Shown: positions 41,968 through 52,751, counted from the stretch's first letter. The stretch: DNA of 64,000 nucleotides from UBA1952 sp965246905 (GCA_965246905.1 CBDFFZ010000033.1:67984-131983), one strand, 5' to 3'. Translations and numbers: made by a program. The notes: generated by a model from the sequence alone, not told the origin.

Positions 41968-42891
41968 TCAGGTCAACTGTTGTATTGCCCGCTGCCAGTC
42001 GGGTATCTGCGGTTCCCATTGCGCTTTTTTAATTTTGCCGGCAAGGCTGCGATTAATATAAAAGGAGGTTTTTTCCTGAATGAGCACCGGCAGGGGTATG
42101 AGCTGGCTATAATGCACCAGGTCGCTCCAGGAAGCGCCCTTAAAAAAAGAAAAGAAAGATGCCAGCATGGGCTTGGCTTCGCTCAGGCTCCAGTAGTGCA
42201 GCACATATGCGGTAGTGTTATGAATCCTGCCTTCCCGTCCGAAATAATAGGATACTGCGAGCTGCTCGGTGATGTGCTTTTTATAGAGCGGATGCACGGC
42301 ATCGGAAAATTTCAGTATTTCTTCAAGCAATTGCTTGTCGGCTGTGCGAAACCCAAGCACGCCGGAGTTCCAAAGCTCAAGGTCCGGCTTGAAGGACAGA
42401 GAATGGCCAGCTACTTCAATAACCGGATGGTGAGCCAGGAACTGCGCGGTTTTTTTAAGGATAGGATTAGTGCCGTTGCGTATAATGCCTTCACATACAT
42501 GCATGAAACGCTTGCCGGAAGCCACTTCGCTGTACAGGTGCGCTAAGGATTGCATTACCCAAACGTCTGTATCCATAAAAATAATATTGCCGGATACACT
42601 CCCCGCAAAATCATTGATCACCGCAGATTTTACCCGGTGCAGATAATCGGCGGCGCCGCGCCATTCCTGCGCCTGCTCCGGCAGCAGGGTCCTGATCTGC
42701 AGGCTGAGCGGGCAATCCGGGAAGGCCGCAAACCATTCCGGTTTATCTGTGTAAATGCACACTTCAAGAGCGGCAAGCCCGGCAGCATTCATAACGCGGC
42801 AAAGCGAAAGCAGGGCAAGCGTGCACTCATGCAGGTAAGCCGGCCGGCCATAGGCAAGGAACAGCAGGTAATTATTACCGGTAATGCGCAT
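41968..42891 (-). CDS. Putative glycosyltransferase downstream of hutH
   Basis: A 307-residue protein with a GT-A-like pattern: YGRPAYLHECTLALLSL at the start, a DXD-like FMDTDVWVMQ block, and LELWNSGVLGF. It could be a nucleotide-sugar-dependent transferase for a surface glycan. It begins 18 nt after hutH on the same strand, an unexpected pairing for a catabolic enzyme. No close named family is recognised. Confidence 0.75.
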   Translation of the reverse strand: MRITGNNYLLFLAYGRPAYLHECTLALLSLCRVMNAAGLAALEVCIYTDKPEWFAAFPDCPLSLQIRTLLPEQAQEWRGAADYLHRVKSAVINDFAGSVSGNIIFMDTDVWVMQSLAHLYSEVASGKRFMHVCEGIIRNGTNPILKKTAQFLAHHPVIEVAGHSLSFKPDLELWNSGVLGFRTADKQLLEEILKFSDAVHPLYKKHITEQLAVSYYFGREGRIHNTTAYVLHYWSLSEAKPMLASFFSFFKGASWSDLVHYSQLIPLPVLIQEKTSFYINRSLAGKIKKAQWEPQIPDWQRAIQQLT

Positions 42892-42909
42892 AAGCAGATT
42901 GGTGAGTTA

Positions 42910-44379
42910 TTAAAATTCCGGTTCTGCATTCAGAAAATGCTCCGCAGCGATAAGGTCCTCATGCAGGATGCGGTCCTTATCCATGAACGGTACGCTAATA
43001 CGAAACCCGGCCCATAATTTTTCTATTGCGGGAGATGACTTTTTCGGGTGGCGGAATTCTAATGCCTGCGCTGCAGTGAGCAATTCTATCGCTAATACCC
43101 TTTGCACATTGAGCACTACTTTGCGCAGCTTCGTGGCTGCATTGGCGCCCATGCTCACATGGTCTTCCTGCCCGTTGGAGCTTACAATGCTATCTACCGA
43201 TGCCGGCGTGCAGTACTGCTTGTTCTGGCTTACGATGGATGCCGCGGTGTACTGCGCGATCATAAACCCGCTATTCAGTCCGGCATCCGGTGCGAGGAAG
43301 GGCGGCAGCCCGCGCTGCCCGGAAATAAGCAGGTACGTGCGGCGCTCGGAGATGCTGGCAAGCTCTGCCATGGCGATTGCCAGGAAATCAAGATGCAGCG
43401 CTAAAGGCTGCCCGTGGAAGTTGCCGCCGCTTACAATCGCATCCTCATCATGAAAAACGATGGGGTTGTCGGTTACCGAATTGATCTCTGTTTCAATCAC
43501 TTTTCTTACCGTATCGATCACATCCGCGGTAGCGCCATGTACCTGTGGTATGCAACGGAAAGAATAGGGATCCTGCACCTGCTCTTTGGGAATGGCCTGC
43601 AGCTCGCTGCCTTCCAGCAGGGCCAGCATTTGCTGCGCGGTGCTCACCTGCCCGGCATGTGGCCGTACGCGGTGAATGGAATGCCTGTACGGCTCTGCCT
43701 TTGCGCTGAATGCATCTGCGGAAAGCGCGCTGATGATATTGGCCCAGCGGGAAAGACGTTTAGAAGCGATAACTGCCCAGCTACCGTAGGCGCTCATAAA
43801 CTGGGTGCCGTTGAGCAGCGCCAGCCCTTCCTTTGCCGCGAGCGGCATCGGGGCAAGATCGGCTTCCTGCAGGATGGCTGCCGCCTGGTGCTTTTCGTCT
43901 TTATAGTTTACCCAGCCTTTACCGAGGATGGGCAGACTCAGGTGGGCGAGGGGGGCAAGATCGCCGGAGGCGCCGAGGGAGCCGAGCTCATAGATGACGG
44001 GCAGCGCGCCGAGATTGTAGAAATCGATCAGGCGCTGTACGAGCTCTTTGCGCACGCCGCTGTAGCCCTGGCTAAGGCCGTGCACTTTGAGCAGGAGCAT
44101 CAGGCGTACGATCTCTTCCGGTACCTCATCGCCCATACCGCAGGCGTGGGAGCATACGAGGTTTTCCTGCAGGGCGGATAGCTCTTCGGGGGCGATACGC
44201 ACGTTGCAGAGGGAGCCAAAACCGGTATTGATGCCGTAATAGGTACCACCTTTTTGCAGCACTTCATCGAGGTAGGCGCGGTTGGCAGCGATGCGCTCCC
44301 AGGCTTCGGGGGAGATGGATAGCGTGGCTGCGGATTGTGCGGCGAGGTGTGCAAGCGTGAGGTGCTCCGGTAATTGCAT
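42910..44379 (-). CDS. hutH: Histidine ammonia-lyase
   Basis: A 489-residue enzyme started at ATG 44379 (MQLPEHLTLAHLAAQSAA). It carries the Ala-Ser-Gly triad that forms the MIO cofactor (GSLGASGDLAPL, residues 137-139), the active-site loop YYGINTGFGSL (47-57), and QDPYSFRCIPQVHG. It deaminates histidine to urocanate. hutU, hutI and hutG are not adjacent, so it may work alone or with distant partners; a tyrosine-type lyase cannot be fully excluded, but the length and motifs fit HutH best. Confidence 0.93.
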   Translation of the reverse strand: MQLPEHLTLAHLAAQSAATLSISPEAWERIAANRAYLDEVLQKGGTYYGINTGFGSLCNVRIAPEELSALQENLVCSHACGMGDEVPEEIVRLMLLLKVHGLSQGYSGVRKELVQRLIDFYNLGALPVIYELGSLGASGDLAPLAHLSLPILGKGWVNYKDEKHQAAAILQEADLAPMPLAAKEGLALLNGTQFMSAYGSWAVIASKRLSRWANIISALSADAFSAKAEPYRHSIHRVRPHAGQVSTAQQMLALLEGSELQAIPKEQVQDPYSFRCIPQVHGATADVIDTVRKVIETEINSVTDNPIVFHDEDAIVSGGNFHGQPLALHLDFLAIAMAELASISERRTYLLISGQRGLPPFLAPDAGLNSGFMIAQYTAASIVSQNKQYCTPASVDSIVSSNGQEDHVSMGANAATKLRKVVLNVQRVLAIELLTAAQALEFRHPKKSSPAIEKLWAGFRISVPFMDKDRILHEDLIAAEHFLNAEPEF

Positions 44380-44456
44380 GGTGCGGTATGGATGAAGGCT
44401 CAAAAGTAAGGTTATGGCATTGCAAATGCCGCTCCGCTTGAAAATCCTTTCCGACC

Positions 44457-44485
44457 GTAGAGACGTTGCATTGCAACGTCTCTAC
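44457..44485. repeat. GAGACGTTGCA palindrome, copy 3 (perfect)
   Basis: GTAGAGACGTTGCA, a single T, then TGCAACGTCTCTAC: a perfect 14-bp inverted repeat with a one-base centre. This is the type copy of the dispersed family. Confidence 0.92.
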
Positions 44486-44594
44486 AGCGTATTATATGTT
44501 TTGAAAGGGAAGTAAAGGTTGCTTACTGTCCGGGTTCTTTGGGGTTGTAGCGCGTCTGCGCCGGATGTTTGCACGATAAGCTGTTGTTACAGTG

Positions 44595-44745
44595 GTAAAA
44601 CCTTCCCGCGAGGTACGGCGAGCGTTTACTTGTCAGGTAAAACCTTCGCGGGCTGGGCAGCGACCTTTTACCTATCGTGTAAAACCTTCCCGCAGGGTAC
44701 GGCGGGCATTTCCCCGTCAGGTAAACACTCGCCGGGCAGCGCGGG
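44595..44745. repeat. Tandem array of 42-bp units (GTAAAACCTTCCCGC type)
   Basis: Units start with GTAAAACCTT at 44595, 44637 and 44679, exactly 42 bp apart; a fourth, partial one starts at 44721 (GTAAACACTC). The second half of each unit carries a reversed form (for example CGGCGAGCGTTTAC), so 21-bp half-units alternate in direction as in the array at 701-826. A plus frame through it gives 14-residue repeats (SGKTFPRGTASVYL, SGKTFAGWAATFYL) without a family match. Confidence 0.85.
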
Positions 44746-45117
44746 GGCTGAATTCCTGTATTGTGATGGTTCCGGTAAATAAGGATTGCTTCCTGTATGC
44801 TTATAATGAATGCCTTATGGGTTTAAGGGACTACCAACTATATAAGGATCACAATGTTCAGGATGTTCATTTTGGAAGCGTTTTAGCCCCCGGTTCATGC
44901 TTTTGGCGGATGTATCCTGTTTCCTTGCAGCGGATAGGAAAAGCTCAATAGAAAATCCATTGATGAATGGTGCCAACGCCACGACTGCTCCATGCGGATT
45001 CACCTGCCCGGACAATAAAAATTGCTGCTTTTAATTTTGCCGGCGCGGATAAGCTGCCGATCGTGCAATAACGCCCTGTTTTCGTAGATAAAGGGGGCAT
45101 TTGAGACGCTGTTCCGC

Positions 45118-45148
45118 TTGTCATTCCGGCTGTATTTTATTACCTTTG
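45118..45148 (+). promoter_or_regulatory. gyrB promoter
   Basis: TTG at 45118-45120, 20 nt spacing, then TACCTTTG at 45141-45148, a full match to the phylum consensus. Transcription would start near 45155, leaving an ~88-nt leader. Confidence 0.7.
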
Positions 45149-45242
45149 TGTATCTTTTTAAGCAGCTATTTCACAGGCTGGCAACGGCCTTTAGCTGCAA
45201 GGGAAACCGCATCTGGTTTCCGCAATATTTTGATCTGAAATT

Positions 45243-47222
<1,980 letters not shown>

Positions 47223-47273
47223 TGTTTAGAAGAAAAGATTAAGACAAAAGAGAAGGTTGCAGAGCTCATAGAC

Positions 47274-47307
47274 AAAAGCGGTTGGCATTTGTGCCTTCCG
47301 CTTTTTT
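47274..47307 (+). terminator. gyrB terminator
   Basis: AAAGCGG...CCGCTTTTTT with an inner GGCA/TGCC pair, about 50 nt past the gyrB stop codon. Confidence 0.75.
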
Positions 47308-47504
47308 ATTGTTTAGTTTTTGGTCTTATTGAATTGAATGCACATCCACCCGGCTTTAGCCAATGACCAGATCTTCTGAACCCCGTGGCTTTAGCCCGGG
47401 GACAATAAACCAAGACACTACTTTTGCCTTTGCGCTGTCTTTGCGGCACCTTTGCAATCTTTGCGGTGAATAAACACTGCGTGATTAGAAGCAACTTTTA
47501 ATGT

Positions 47505-47993
47505 ATGAGCCAATCCTATACCATCCCTGCCAAAACGCGCATCGGTCATGTGCACCTTAAGGTAGCCAACCTGCAGCGTGCCGAAGATTTTTATTGCGGC
47601 CTGCTGGGCTTTGAAATAACCACCCGCTATGGCACGCAGGCTACTTTTATTTCTGCCGGAGGCTACCACCATCATATCGGGCTCAATACCTGGTACAGTA
47701 AAGATGCGCCGCCTGCGCCGGTACATAGCGCGGGGCTGTTTCACACAGCAATTCTGTTTAGTGAGCGTAAAGATCTTGCAGTAGCATTAAAGCGGTTGCT
47801 CGATGCCGCCTATCCAATCACCGGCGCTTCTGATCATGGCGTTTCGGAAGCCATTTATCTGGATGACCCGGATGGCAATGGCGTAGAGCTTTATTGGGAC
47901 CGGCCCAAAGAGCAATGGCCCAAACACGATGACGGCACCCTGGAAATGTACACGAGCCAGCTGGATGTGGAAGGGTTGCTCCGGGAAATATAA
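47505..47993 (+). CDS. VOC family (glyoxalase/dioxygenase-like) protein
   Basis: A 162-residue protein of the vicinal oxygen chelate superfamily, like the CatE/CatA-type lyase subunit. Metal-ligand contexts are IGHVHLKVANLQRAEDFY, LFHTAILFSERKD and the closing DPDGNGVELYWDRP (Glu ligand). It could be a ring-cleaving dioxygenase, a glyoxalase or a resistance protein; the substrate is not told by sequence. It precedes the DUF6526 gene on the same strand. Confidence 0.9.
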   Translation: MSQSYTIPAKTRIGHVHLKVANLQRAEDFYCGLLGFEITTRYGTQATFISAGGYHHHIGLNTWYSKDAPPAPVHSAGLFHTAILFSERKDLAVALKRLLDAAYPITGASDHGVSEAIYLDDPDGNGVELYWDRPKEQWPKHDDGTLEMYTSQLDVEGLLREI

Positions 47994-48034
47994 AAGCGAG
48001 ACGCTACCTTGCACGGACACCCAAACTCAAATCA

Positions 48035-48478
48035 TTGGCTACTAAACAGAATTACAGCAACCACACCCGCTGGTATCCGCTGCACCACTTCGTTCTATTG
48101 CCGGCTGCGATGATCTTTACCATAGCCGCTGCATGGCGTACTGTCAAGGCTGGGGATACTGATCGCCACCTATGGTTTTTTGTAACAGCGGCCCTGTTGC
48201 TGATATCGGCCTCCTTACTCATGATGCGGCAGCATTACGCGCTGAATAACCAGAACAGGATCATACGGCTGGAAATGCGGCTGCGCTACTACCAGCTAAC
48301 CGGTAAGCGCCTCGAGCCATTGGAAGCACAACTGACCTTTGGCAGAATTGCAGCCCTGCGCTTTGCGCCGGATGACGAACTACCCGAACTCACAGATCGT
48401 GCATTAAAGGAAAACCTTTCGGCAGATGATATAAAGAAGGCAATCAGGAACTGGCTGCCGGATGACATGCGTGCGTAG
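48035..48478 (+). CDS. DUF6526 family membrane protein
   Basis: A 147-residue protein started at TTG 48035 (MATKQNYSNHTRWYPLHHFV). Two transmembrane helices (about 20-36 and 46-63) are followed by a charged cytosolic part with RLEMRLRYYQLTGKRLEPLE, as in the DUF6526 family of Bacteroidota. The function is unknown. Its stop codon lies inside a dispersed palindrome (48475-48503), so the repeat may have replaced an older gene end. Confidence 0.85.
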   Translation: MATKQNYSNHTRWYPLHHFVLLPAAMIFTIAAAWRTVKAGDTDRHLWFFVTAALLLISASLLMMRQHYALNNQNRIIRLEMRLRYYQLTGKRLEPLEAQLTFGRIAALRFAPDDELPELTDRALKENLSADDIKKAIRNWLPDDMRA

Positions 48479-48503
48479 ATACGTTGCAGTACAACGTCTC
48501 AAC
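48475..48503. repeat. GAGACGTTGCA palindrome, copy 4, overlapping a stop codon
   Basis: GTAGATACGTTGCAGTACAA followed by CGTCTC: a diverged copy of the palindrome at 44457-44485. Its first bases include the TAG stop of the DUF6526 gene. Confidence 0.8.
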
Positions 48504-48529
48504 GGATTACGGTTTTTGCGAAATCAAAA

Positions 48530-48559
48530 TGCCGACAGGGTTTCGGAACCCTGTCGGCG
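48530..48559. terminator. Hairpin between convergent DUF6526 and fabG genes
   Basis: GCCGACAGGGTTTC and GGAACCCTGTCGGC form a near-perfect stem. It lies between two convergent genes and could serve both; T-runs are weak, so it may instead be a REP-like repeat. Confidence 0.6.
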
Positions 48560-48585
48560 TTAATGCGATTACAGCCGCATTACAA

Positions 48586-49335
48586 CTACGTATTCATCCC
48601 GCCGCAAGTAGAGATCACCTGCCCGGTTACATAGCTGCTCAGATCGGAAGCAAGGAACAGTGCCACATTGGCAATCTCCTCCGGCTTGCCAAAACGCCCT
48701 AAGGGTATTTTAGAGAACCATTGGTCGGCACTTGCGCCATCCTTCAGGTAATGTGTCATATCTGTTTCCACGAAGCCGGGTGCAATGGCATTACAGCGGA
48801 TGTTGCGGCTGCCGAGCTCCAGCGCAATGCTCTTGGTAAAACCAATAATACCCGCTTTCGAAGCAGCATAGGCCGACTGGCCGGCATTGCCCATAATCCC
48901 GACAATTGAGCTGAGGTTGATGATGCTGCCGTTGCGGGCTTTCATCATCGGGCGGATCACCTGCTTTGTGAGGTTGTAAACGGATTTTAGGTTAGCCTGC
49001 ATTACATCATCCCATTGGTCGGGCGCGAGGCGGAGCAGGAGATTGTCCTTGCTGATGCCGGCATTGTTTACGCAGATGTCAATAGCGCCGAAGTCCTTTG
49101 CTACTTCTGCCGCCAATGCCTCTGCCGCTGCAAAATCGCCCGCGTCGCTTTTATAGGCTTTTGCCTTTACACCGAAGGCTGCCAGCTTTTCTTCCAATGC
49201 CTTTGCACGCTCTTCGGATGAGAGATAAGTAAAGGCAATATTGGCACCAGCCGCTGCAAATTTCAAGGCAATAGCTTCGCCTATGCCGCGGCTGGCGCCG
49301 GTAACGAGCGCCGTTTTATTTTCGAGCAGTTTCAT
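48586..49335 (-). CDS. fabG: 3-oxoacyl-ACP reductase
   Basis: A 249-residue short-chain dehydrogenase. The NADP-binding TGASRGIGEAIALKF, NNAGISKDN, catalytic Ser in IINLSSIVGIMG and YAASKAGIIGFTKSIALELG match FabG of fatty-acid elongation, as does the GFVETDMTHYL loop and the C-terminal YVTGQVISTCGGMNT. It reduces 3-ketoacyl-ACP. It is convergent with the DUF6526 gene and follows hemW on the same strand after an 80-bp gap. Confidence 0.93.
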   Translation of the reverse strand: MKLLENKTALVTGASRGIGEAIALKFAAAGANIAFTYLSSEERAKALEEKLAAFGVKAKAYKSDAGDFAAAEALAAEVAKDFGAIDICVNNAGISKDNLLLRLAPDQWDDVMQANLKSVYNLTKQVIRPMMKARNGSIINLSSIVGIMGNAGQSAYAASKAGIIGFTKSIALELGSRNIRCNAIAPGFVETDMTHYLKDGASADQWFSKIPLGRFGKPEEIANVALFLASDLSSYVTGQVISTCGGMNT

Positions 49336-49415
49336 GATGCTGTGAATCCGGTAGTGTTTGGGGTGCTAAAGTAATTCCTTGCGCGGTAATAATGGATAAG
49401 GGCGCGGAGGATATT

Positions 49416-50555
49416 TTATCCTTCCTCATCCGCAAAAAGCGCGCCTGCAATGCCATCCGCAAAAAGCTTTCCGTAATTGGTGAGGGTCAGTGTACGCTCA
49501 TTCAATACCAACTTTTCTTCTTTTATAAATGGCTCAGCGCGCTCCAGGATCATTTTTACGTATCGGCTATCCCATTCCGCACTTACTTTCGCCAGCTTGC
49601 AGCCCCATTGCGTGCGCAGGGAAGTCATCAGGTATTCATTGAGCCGCTGTACGGGAGTAAGTATTTCTTCTTCAAAAGGAATAGTGCCACCTTCTATGCT
49701 TTTCAGGTAAAGGGCATTATTGGCTACATTCCAGCGCCGTTGGTTCGCGCCATCGAATGAATGGGCGGAAGGGCCGAGGCCGAGATATGGCTTACCCTGC
49801 CAATAGGCGGTATTGTGCACCGCGTACATGCCACGCAATGCAAAGTTGGAAATCTCATAATGCTCGTAGCCCATAGCAGGCGCAGCTTCCATCAATAGGT
49901 CAAACTGCGCGGCACTTTGCGCGGCATCAATAGGAGCTGCTTTCTTTTTAGCAATGGAATGATACAAAGCGGTGCCTTCTTCCACGGTAAGCGCGTATGC
50001 TGAGAAATGCGGAATACCCAGCGAGTGCATTTTTGCAAGATTTTCTTTCCAGGTATTATCAGTAAGGCCGGGCGTGCCATATATGAGGTCAATGCTAAGA
50101 TTGGTGAACCCTGCATCCTGCGCAGCTTTAATAGCATAATCGGCCTGCTGCGCGTTGTGCGCACGGTGCATATAGCGGAGATCTTCTTCGCGGAAAGATT
50201 GAACGCCGATACTAAAGCGGTTGACCGGTGTGCTGCGCAAGGCTTTCAGGTAATTAGGGCTCAGGTCGTCCGGGTTTGCCTCAAGCGTTATTTCTTCTAA
50301 ATCCCCTGCGGGGAATGTGCGGAAGATTTTATCAAACAGCCTGTTCAGCTCATCTGCGCTTAATAGTGAAGGCGTTCCCCCGCCGAAATAAATTGTCTCA
50401 ACAGGTGCATCTTTCAGGTATTCTCTCGCCAGTTCAACCTCACGGATGATTGCCGCAAGCATTTCATCTTTCCGCTGAAGCGAGGTGGAAAAATGAAAAT
50501 TGCAGTAGGTACAAGCCTGTTTGCAGAAAGGAATATGCAGGTAGATGCCGGCCAT
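49416..50555 (-). CDS. hemW: Radical SAM heme chaperone HemW
   Basis: A 379-residue protein of the HemN-like group. The CxxxCxxC cluster is in HIPFCKQACTYCNFHF, and the rest of the radical SAM barrel (IYFGGGTPSLLS, ANPDDLSPNYLKAL, RFSIGVQSFREEDLRYM) is complete. The features match HemW, which delivers heme, rather than true coproporphyrinogen dehydrogenase. It is divergent from the Omp85-like gene, 39 nt apart. Confidence 0.93.
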   Translation of the reverse strand: MAGIYLHIPFCKQACTYCNFHFSTSLQRKDEMLAAIIREVELAREYLKDAPVETIYFGGGTPSLLSADELNRLFDKIFRTFPAGDLEEITLEANPDDLSPNYLKALRSTPVNRFSIGVQSFREEDLRYMHRAHNAQQADYAIKAAQDAGFTNLSIDLIYGTPGLTDNTWKENLAKMHSLGIPHFSAYALTVEEGTALYHSIAKKKAAPIDAAQSAAQFDLLMEAAPAMGYEHYEISNFALRGMYAVHNTAYWQGKPYLGLGPSAHSFDGANQRRWNVANNALYLKSIEGGTIPFEEEILTPVQRLNEYLMTSLRTQWGCKLAKVSAEWDSRYVKMILERAEPFIKEEKLVLNERTLTLTNYGKLFADGIAGALFADEEG

Positions 50556-50594
50556 CGGGCGGTGTGGTTATTTGAGTAATTTTGAGGAATATAA

Positions 50595-52379
50595 ATGCGA
50601 AGATTCCGGCTGTTCTTTTCTCTCCTTGTGCTTGCGATACTCCCGCTGGTTGTGAATGCGCAAAGTTACCGGGTACGCCTGCACGGTGTTGGTGTGCCGG
50701 ATGAAAAATTAGCAGAGATCGTAAAGCCTTTTACACCGTTCAATACTTCTACAGATGCCTACAATGCCATCCGGCAGATAGTGCCGCAGCTTCAGGAGCG
50801 CGGCTACCTTGCTGCCTCTATCGACAGCATAGGAATTGCTATGCCGGATTATGAAGTTTTTGTTTTTACGGGCCAGCAATATCGCTGGGCGTCAATTTCC
50901 CTCACTGCGCTGCCGCCACAGCTATTTTCCGCAGCAGGCATCAATGCACAGCAATTCCAGAACCGCCCTCTTTCGCCCAAAGCGCTGAGCCGCTTTACAG
51001 AGCGCGTACTCACCTGGTACGAGAACAATGGCTATCCTTTTGCACGCGTATGGCTGGACAGTATATCCATAGAAAAAGCCGGCGGCATCAATGGTAAAAT
51101 AGCGCTGGATGCCGGCTCGCTGCGCCTCCTGGATTCGGTAGTGATCAGCGGCGAGGTGCGGATCGCTAAATCTTACCTGCTGCGCTACCTCGATATCGCC
51201 GAAGGCAAGCCTTACAATGAAGCAAAGCTGAGAACGATCTCTGCGCGGCTGCGGGAGCTTACTTTTCTGCAGGAGGCGCAGCCGTGGTCGGTACAGTTCC
51301 GGCAGGCGCAATCGAAGCTGCAGCTGAGCCTTAAAGAGCGGCCTGCCAACACGGCGAATGCGATCATCGGCCTGCTGCCCAACAGCCTAGAAACCGGCAA
51401 ATTCCTGCTTACAGTAGATGCCCAGCTTGCCCTGCAAAATATTTTAGGACATGGCGAGTCGCTGTCGGCCACCTTCCAGAAGCTTCAATATAAATCTTCA
51501 ACGATACAGGCAGATGCCGCATGGCCGTACCTCTTTGGCACGCTGGTTGGTGCAGACGGCCATTTTGAGCTTTACCGGAAAGACAGCACATTTACGCGCA
51601 CGGATTTTCAGCTCGGCGGGCGCTACCAGGTTAAGGCAAACGATTACCTACGCGTTTTTTATGAGAATAGAAGCAATCGTCTTGGCAAGCCGGATACGGC
51701 TTATGTAATAGCCAATAAAAAGCTGCCGGATAATGCGGATGTTACTGCAAACGGTGGCGGAGCAGAGTTAGTTGTAAACCGCACCGATTATCGGCTCAAC
51801 CCACGCAAGGGATGGCAGATAAGGGTTTCCGGGAATGCGCTGCTGCGTAAAATAAGGCGCAGCGACGCTGTTACAGGCCTGCGCGATGGCTCCGGATTTG
51901 ATTACGCAATCCTGTACGACAGCCTCGAAAACAATGCCTACCAATACCATTTTACCGGTGATGTGGCTTACTTCATTCCCGTAGGGAAAAAAGCAACTTT
52001 TAAGGCAGGCTATGCCGGAGGCTGGGTAAGCGGTACGCAGCTTTTTCAGAATGAGCTCTACCAGATTGGCGGGTTCCGGTTGCTGCGCGGCTTTGATGAG
52101 CAGAGCATTTTTGCCAACCAGTACCATGTGCTCACCTTAGAGCTAAGGCTTTTGCTGAGCCGTACTTCAAATGTCTATGTATTCAGTGATAATGCCTGGC
52201 TGCAATCACAATTTGGAGATACGCGCACGGAAGGTCTGTACAATGGCTTTGGTATTGGTACCTCGCTGGAAACGAAGACTGGCATCTTTACGATCTCGTA
52301 TGCGCTTGGCCGCAGCGATTTCAACCCGCTGCAGGTGCGGCAGTCGAAGATCCACTTTGGGTATGTAGCGTATTTTTAA
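50595..52379 (+). CDS. Omp85 superfamily outer-membrane protein
   Basis: A 594-residue protein with a Sec signal peptide (cut near VVNAQS). Residues about 25-250 contain POTRA-like segments (KPYNEAKLRTISARLRELTF), and the C-terminal half is a 16-strand-type barrel with the Omp85 signature FQNELYQIGGFRLLRGFDEQS. It resembles TamA, ShlB or the Bacteroidota BamA-related group. It may insert or export an outer-membrane partner, none of which is encoded next to it. It is convergent with the ACBP gene, overlapping by 4 nt. Confidence 0.88.
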   Translation: MRRFRLFFSLLVLAILPLVVNAQSYRVRLHGVGVPDEKLAEIVKPFTPFNTSTDAYNAIRQIVPQLQERGYLAASIDSIGIAMPDYEVFVFTGQQYRWASISLTALPPQLFSAAGINAQQFQNRPLSPKALSRFTERVLTWYENNGYPFARVWLDSISIEKAGGINGKIALDAGSLRLLDSVVISGEVRIAKSYLLRYLDIAEGKPYNEAKLRTISARLRELTFLQEAQPWSVQFRQAQSKLQLSLKERPANTANAIIGLLPNSLETGKFLLTVDAQLALQNILGHGESLSATFQKLQYKSSTIQADAAWPYLFGTLVGADGHFELYRKDSTFTRTDFQLGGRYQVKANDYLRVFYENRSNRLGKPDTAYVIANKKLPDNADVTANGGGAELVVNRTDYRLNPRKGWQIRVSGNALLRKIRRSDAVTGLRDGSGFDYAILYDSLENNAYQYHFTGDVAYFIPVGKKATFKAGYAGGWVSGTQLFQNELYQIGGFRLLRGFDEQSIFANQYHVLTLELRLLLSRTSNVYVFSDNAWLQSQFGDTRTEGLYNGFGIGTSLETKTGIFTISYALGRSDFNPLQVRQSKIHFGYVAYF

Positions 52380-52636
52380 GCGCTTTTGAGCTTTGCTACG
52401 AGCTGAATATATTCTTCCATAGCCTCCTCATTGCTCTTGCCTTGCAGTGCACTCCACGCTTCGTGCTTTGCCTTTCCTACAAAATCAAACATATTGGCAG
52501 GGCCATCGTCATCCGCATCGCCTTCTGTGGATTGCTTGTACAGGCTATAAAGCTTTAGTAACGTTTCATTGTCCGGCTTTGAAGAAAGATTTTTACTTTC
52601 TGCGATGGCGTTGTGGAATTGCTCGGTTGTTGTCAT
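52376..52636 (-). CDS. Acyl-CoA-binding protein
   Basis: An 86-residue four-helix ACBP: FHNAIAESKNLSSKPDNET, LKLYSLYKQSTEGDADDD, GKAKHEAWSALQGKSNEEAM. Conserved Lys, Tyr and Trp residues that hold the CoA and acyl chain are present. The fold is mostly eukaryotic, with scattered bacterial members including Bacteroidota. It overlaps the Omp85 gene tail by 4 nt on the opposite strand. Confidence 0.93.
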   Translation of the reverse strand: MTTTEQFHNAIAESKNLSSKPDNETLLKLYSLYKQSTEGDADDDGPANMFDFVGKAKHEAWSALQGKSNEEAMEEYIQLVAKLKSA

Positions 52637-52751
52637 CTACTGAAGATAAGGGTTGAAACGTACGTCTCATTCATTTAAGGAAAATAATGAACTATATTAT
52701 ACACCGCTATCCATCCTATTCTACACACATCCAAACCAAAAATGAACTACG

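Larger units (their letters stand above)
44380..45242. other. Repeat-rich gene-free spacer before gyrB
   Basis: Over 800 bases without a convincing gene. It holds the best GAGACGTTGCA palindrome (44457-44485), a 42-bp tandem array (44595-44745) and the gyrB promoter (45118-45148). A plus frame at 44519-44782 owes its length to the repeats. Confidence 0.7.

Noticed and set aside
44519..44782. 87-codon frame with SGKTFPRGTASVYL repeats
   Set aside because: Explained by the 42-bp tandem array; kept as a repeat, although coding cannot be wholly excluded.
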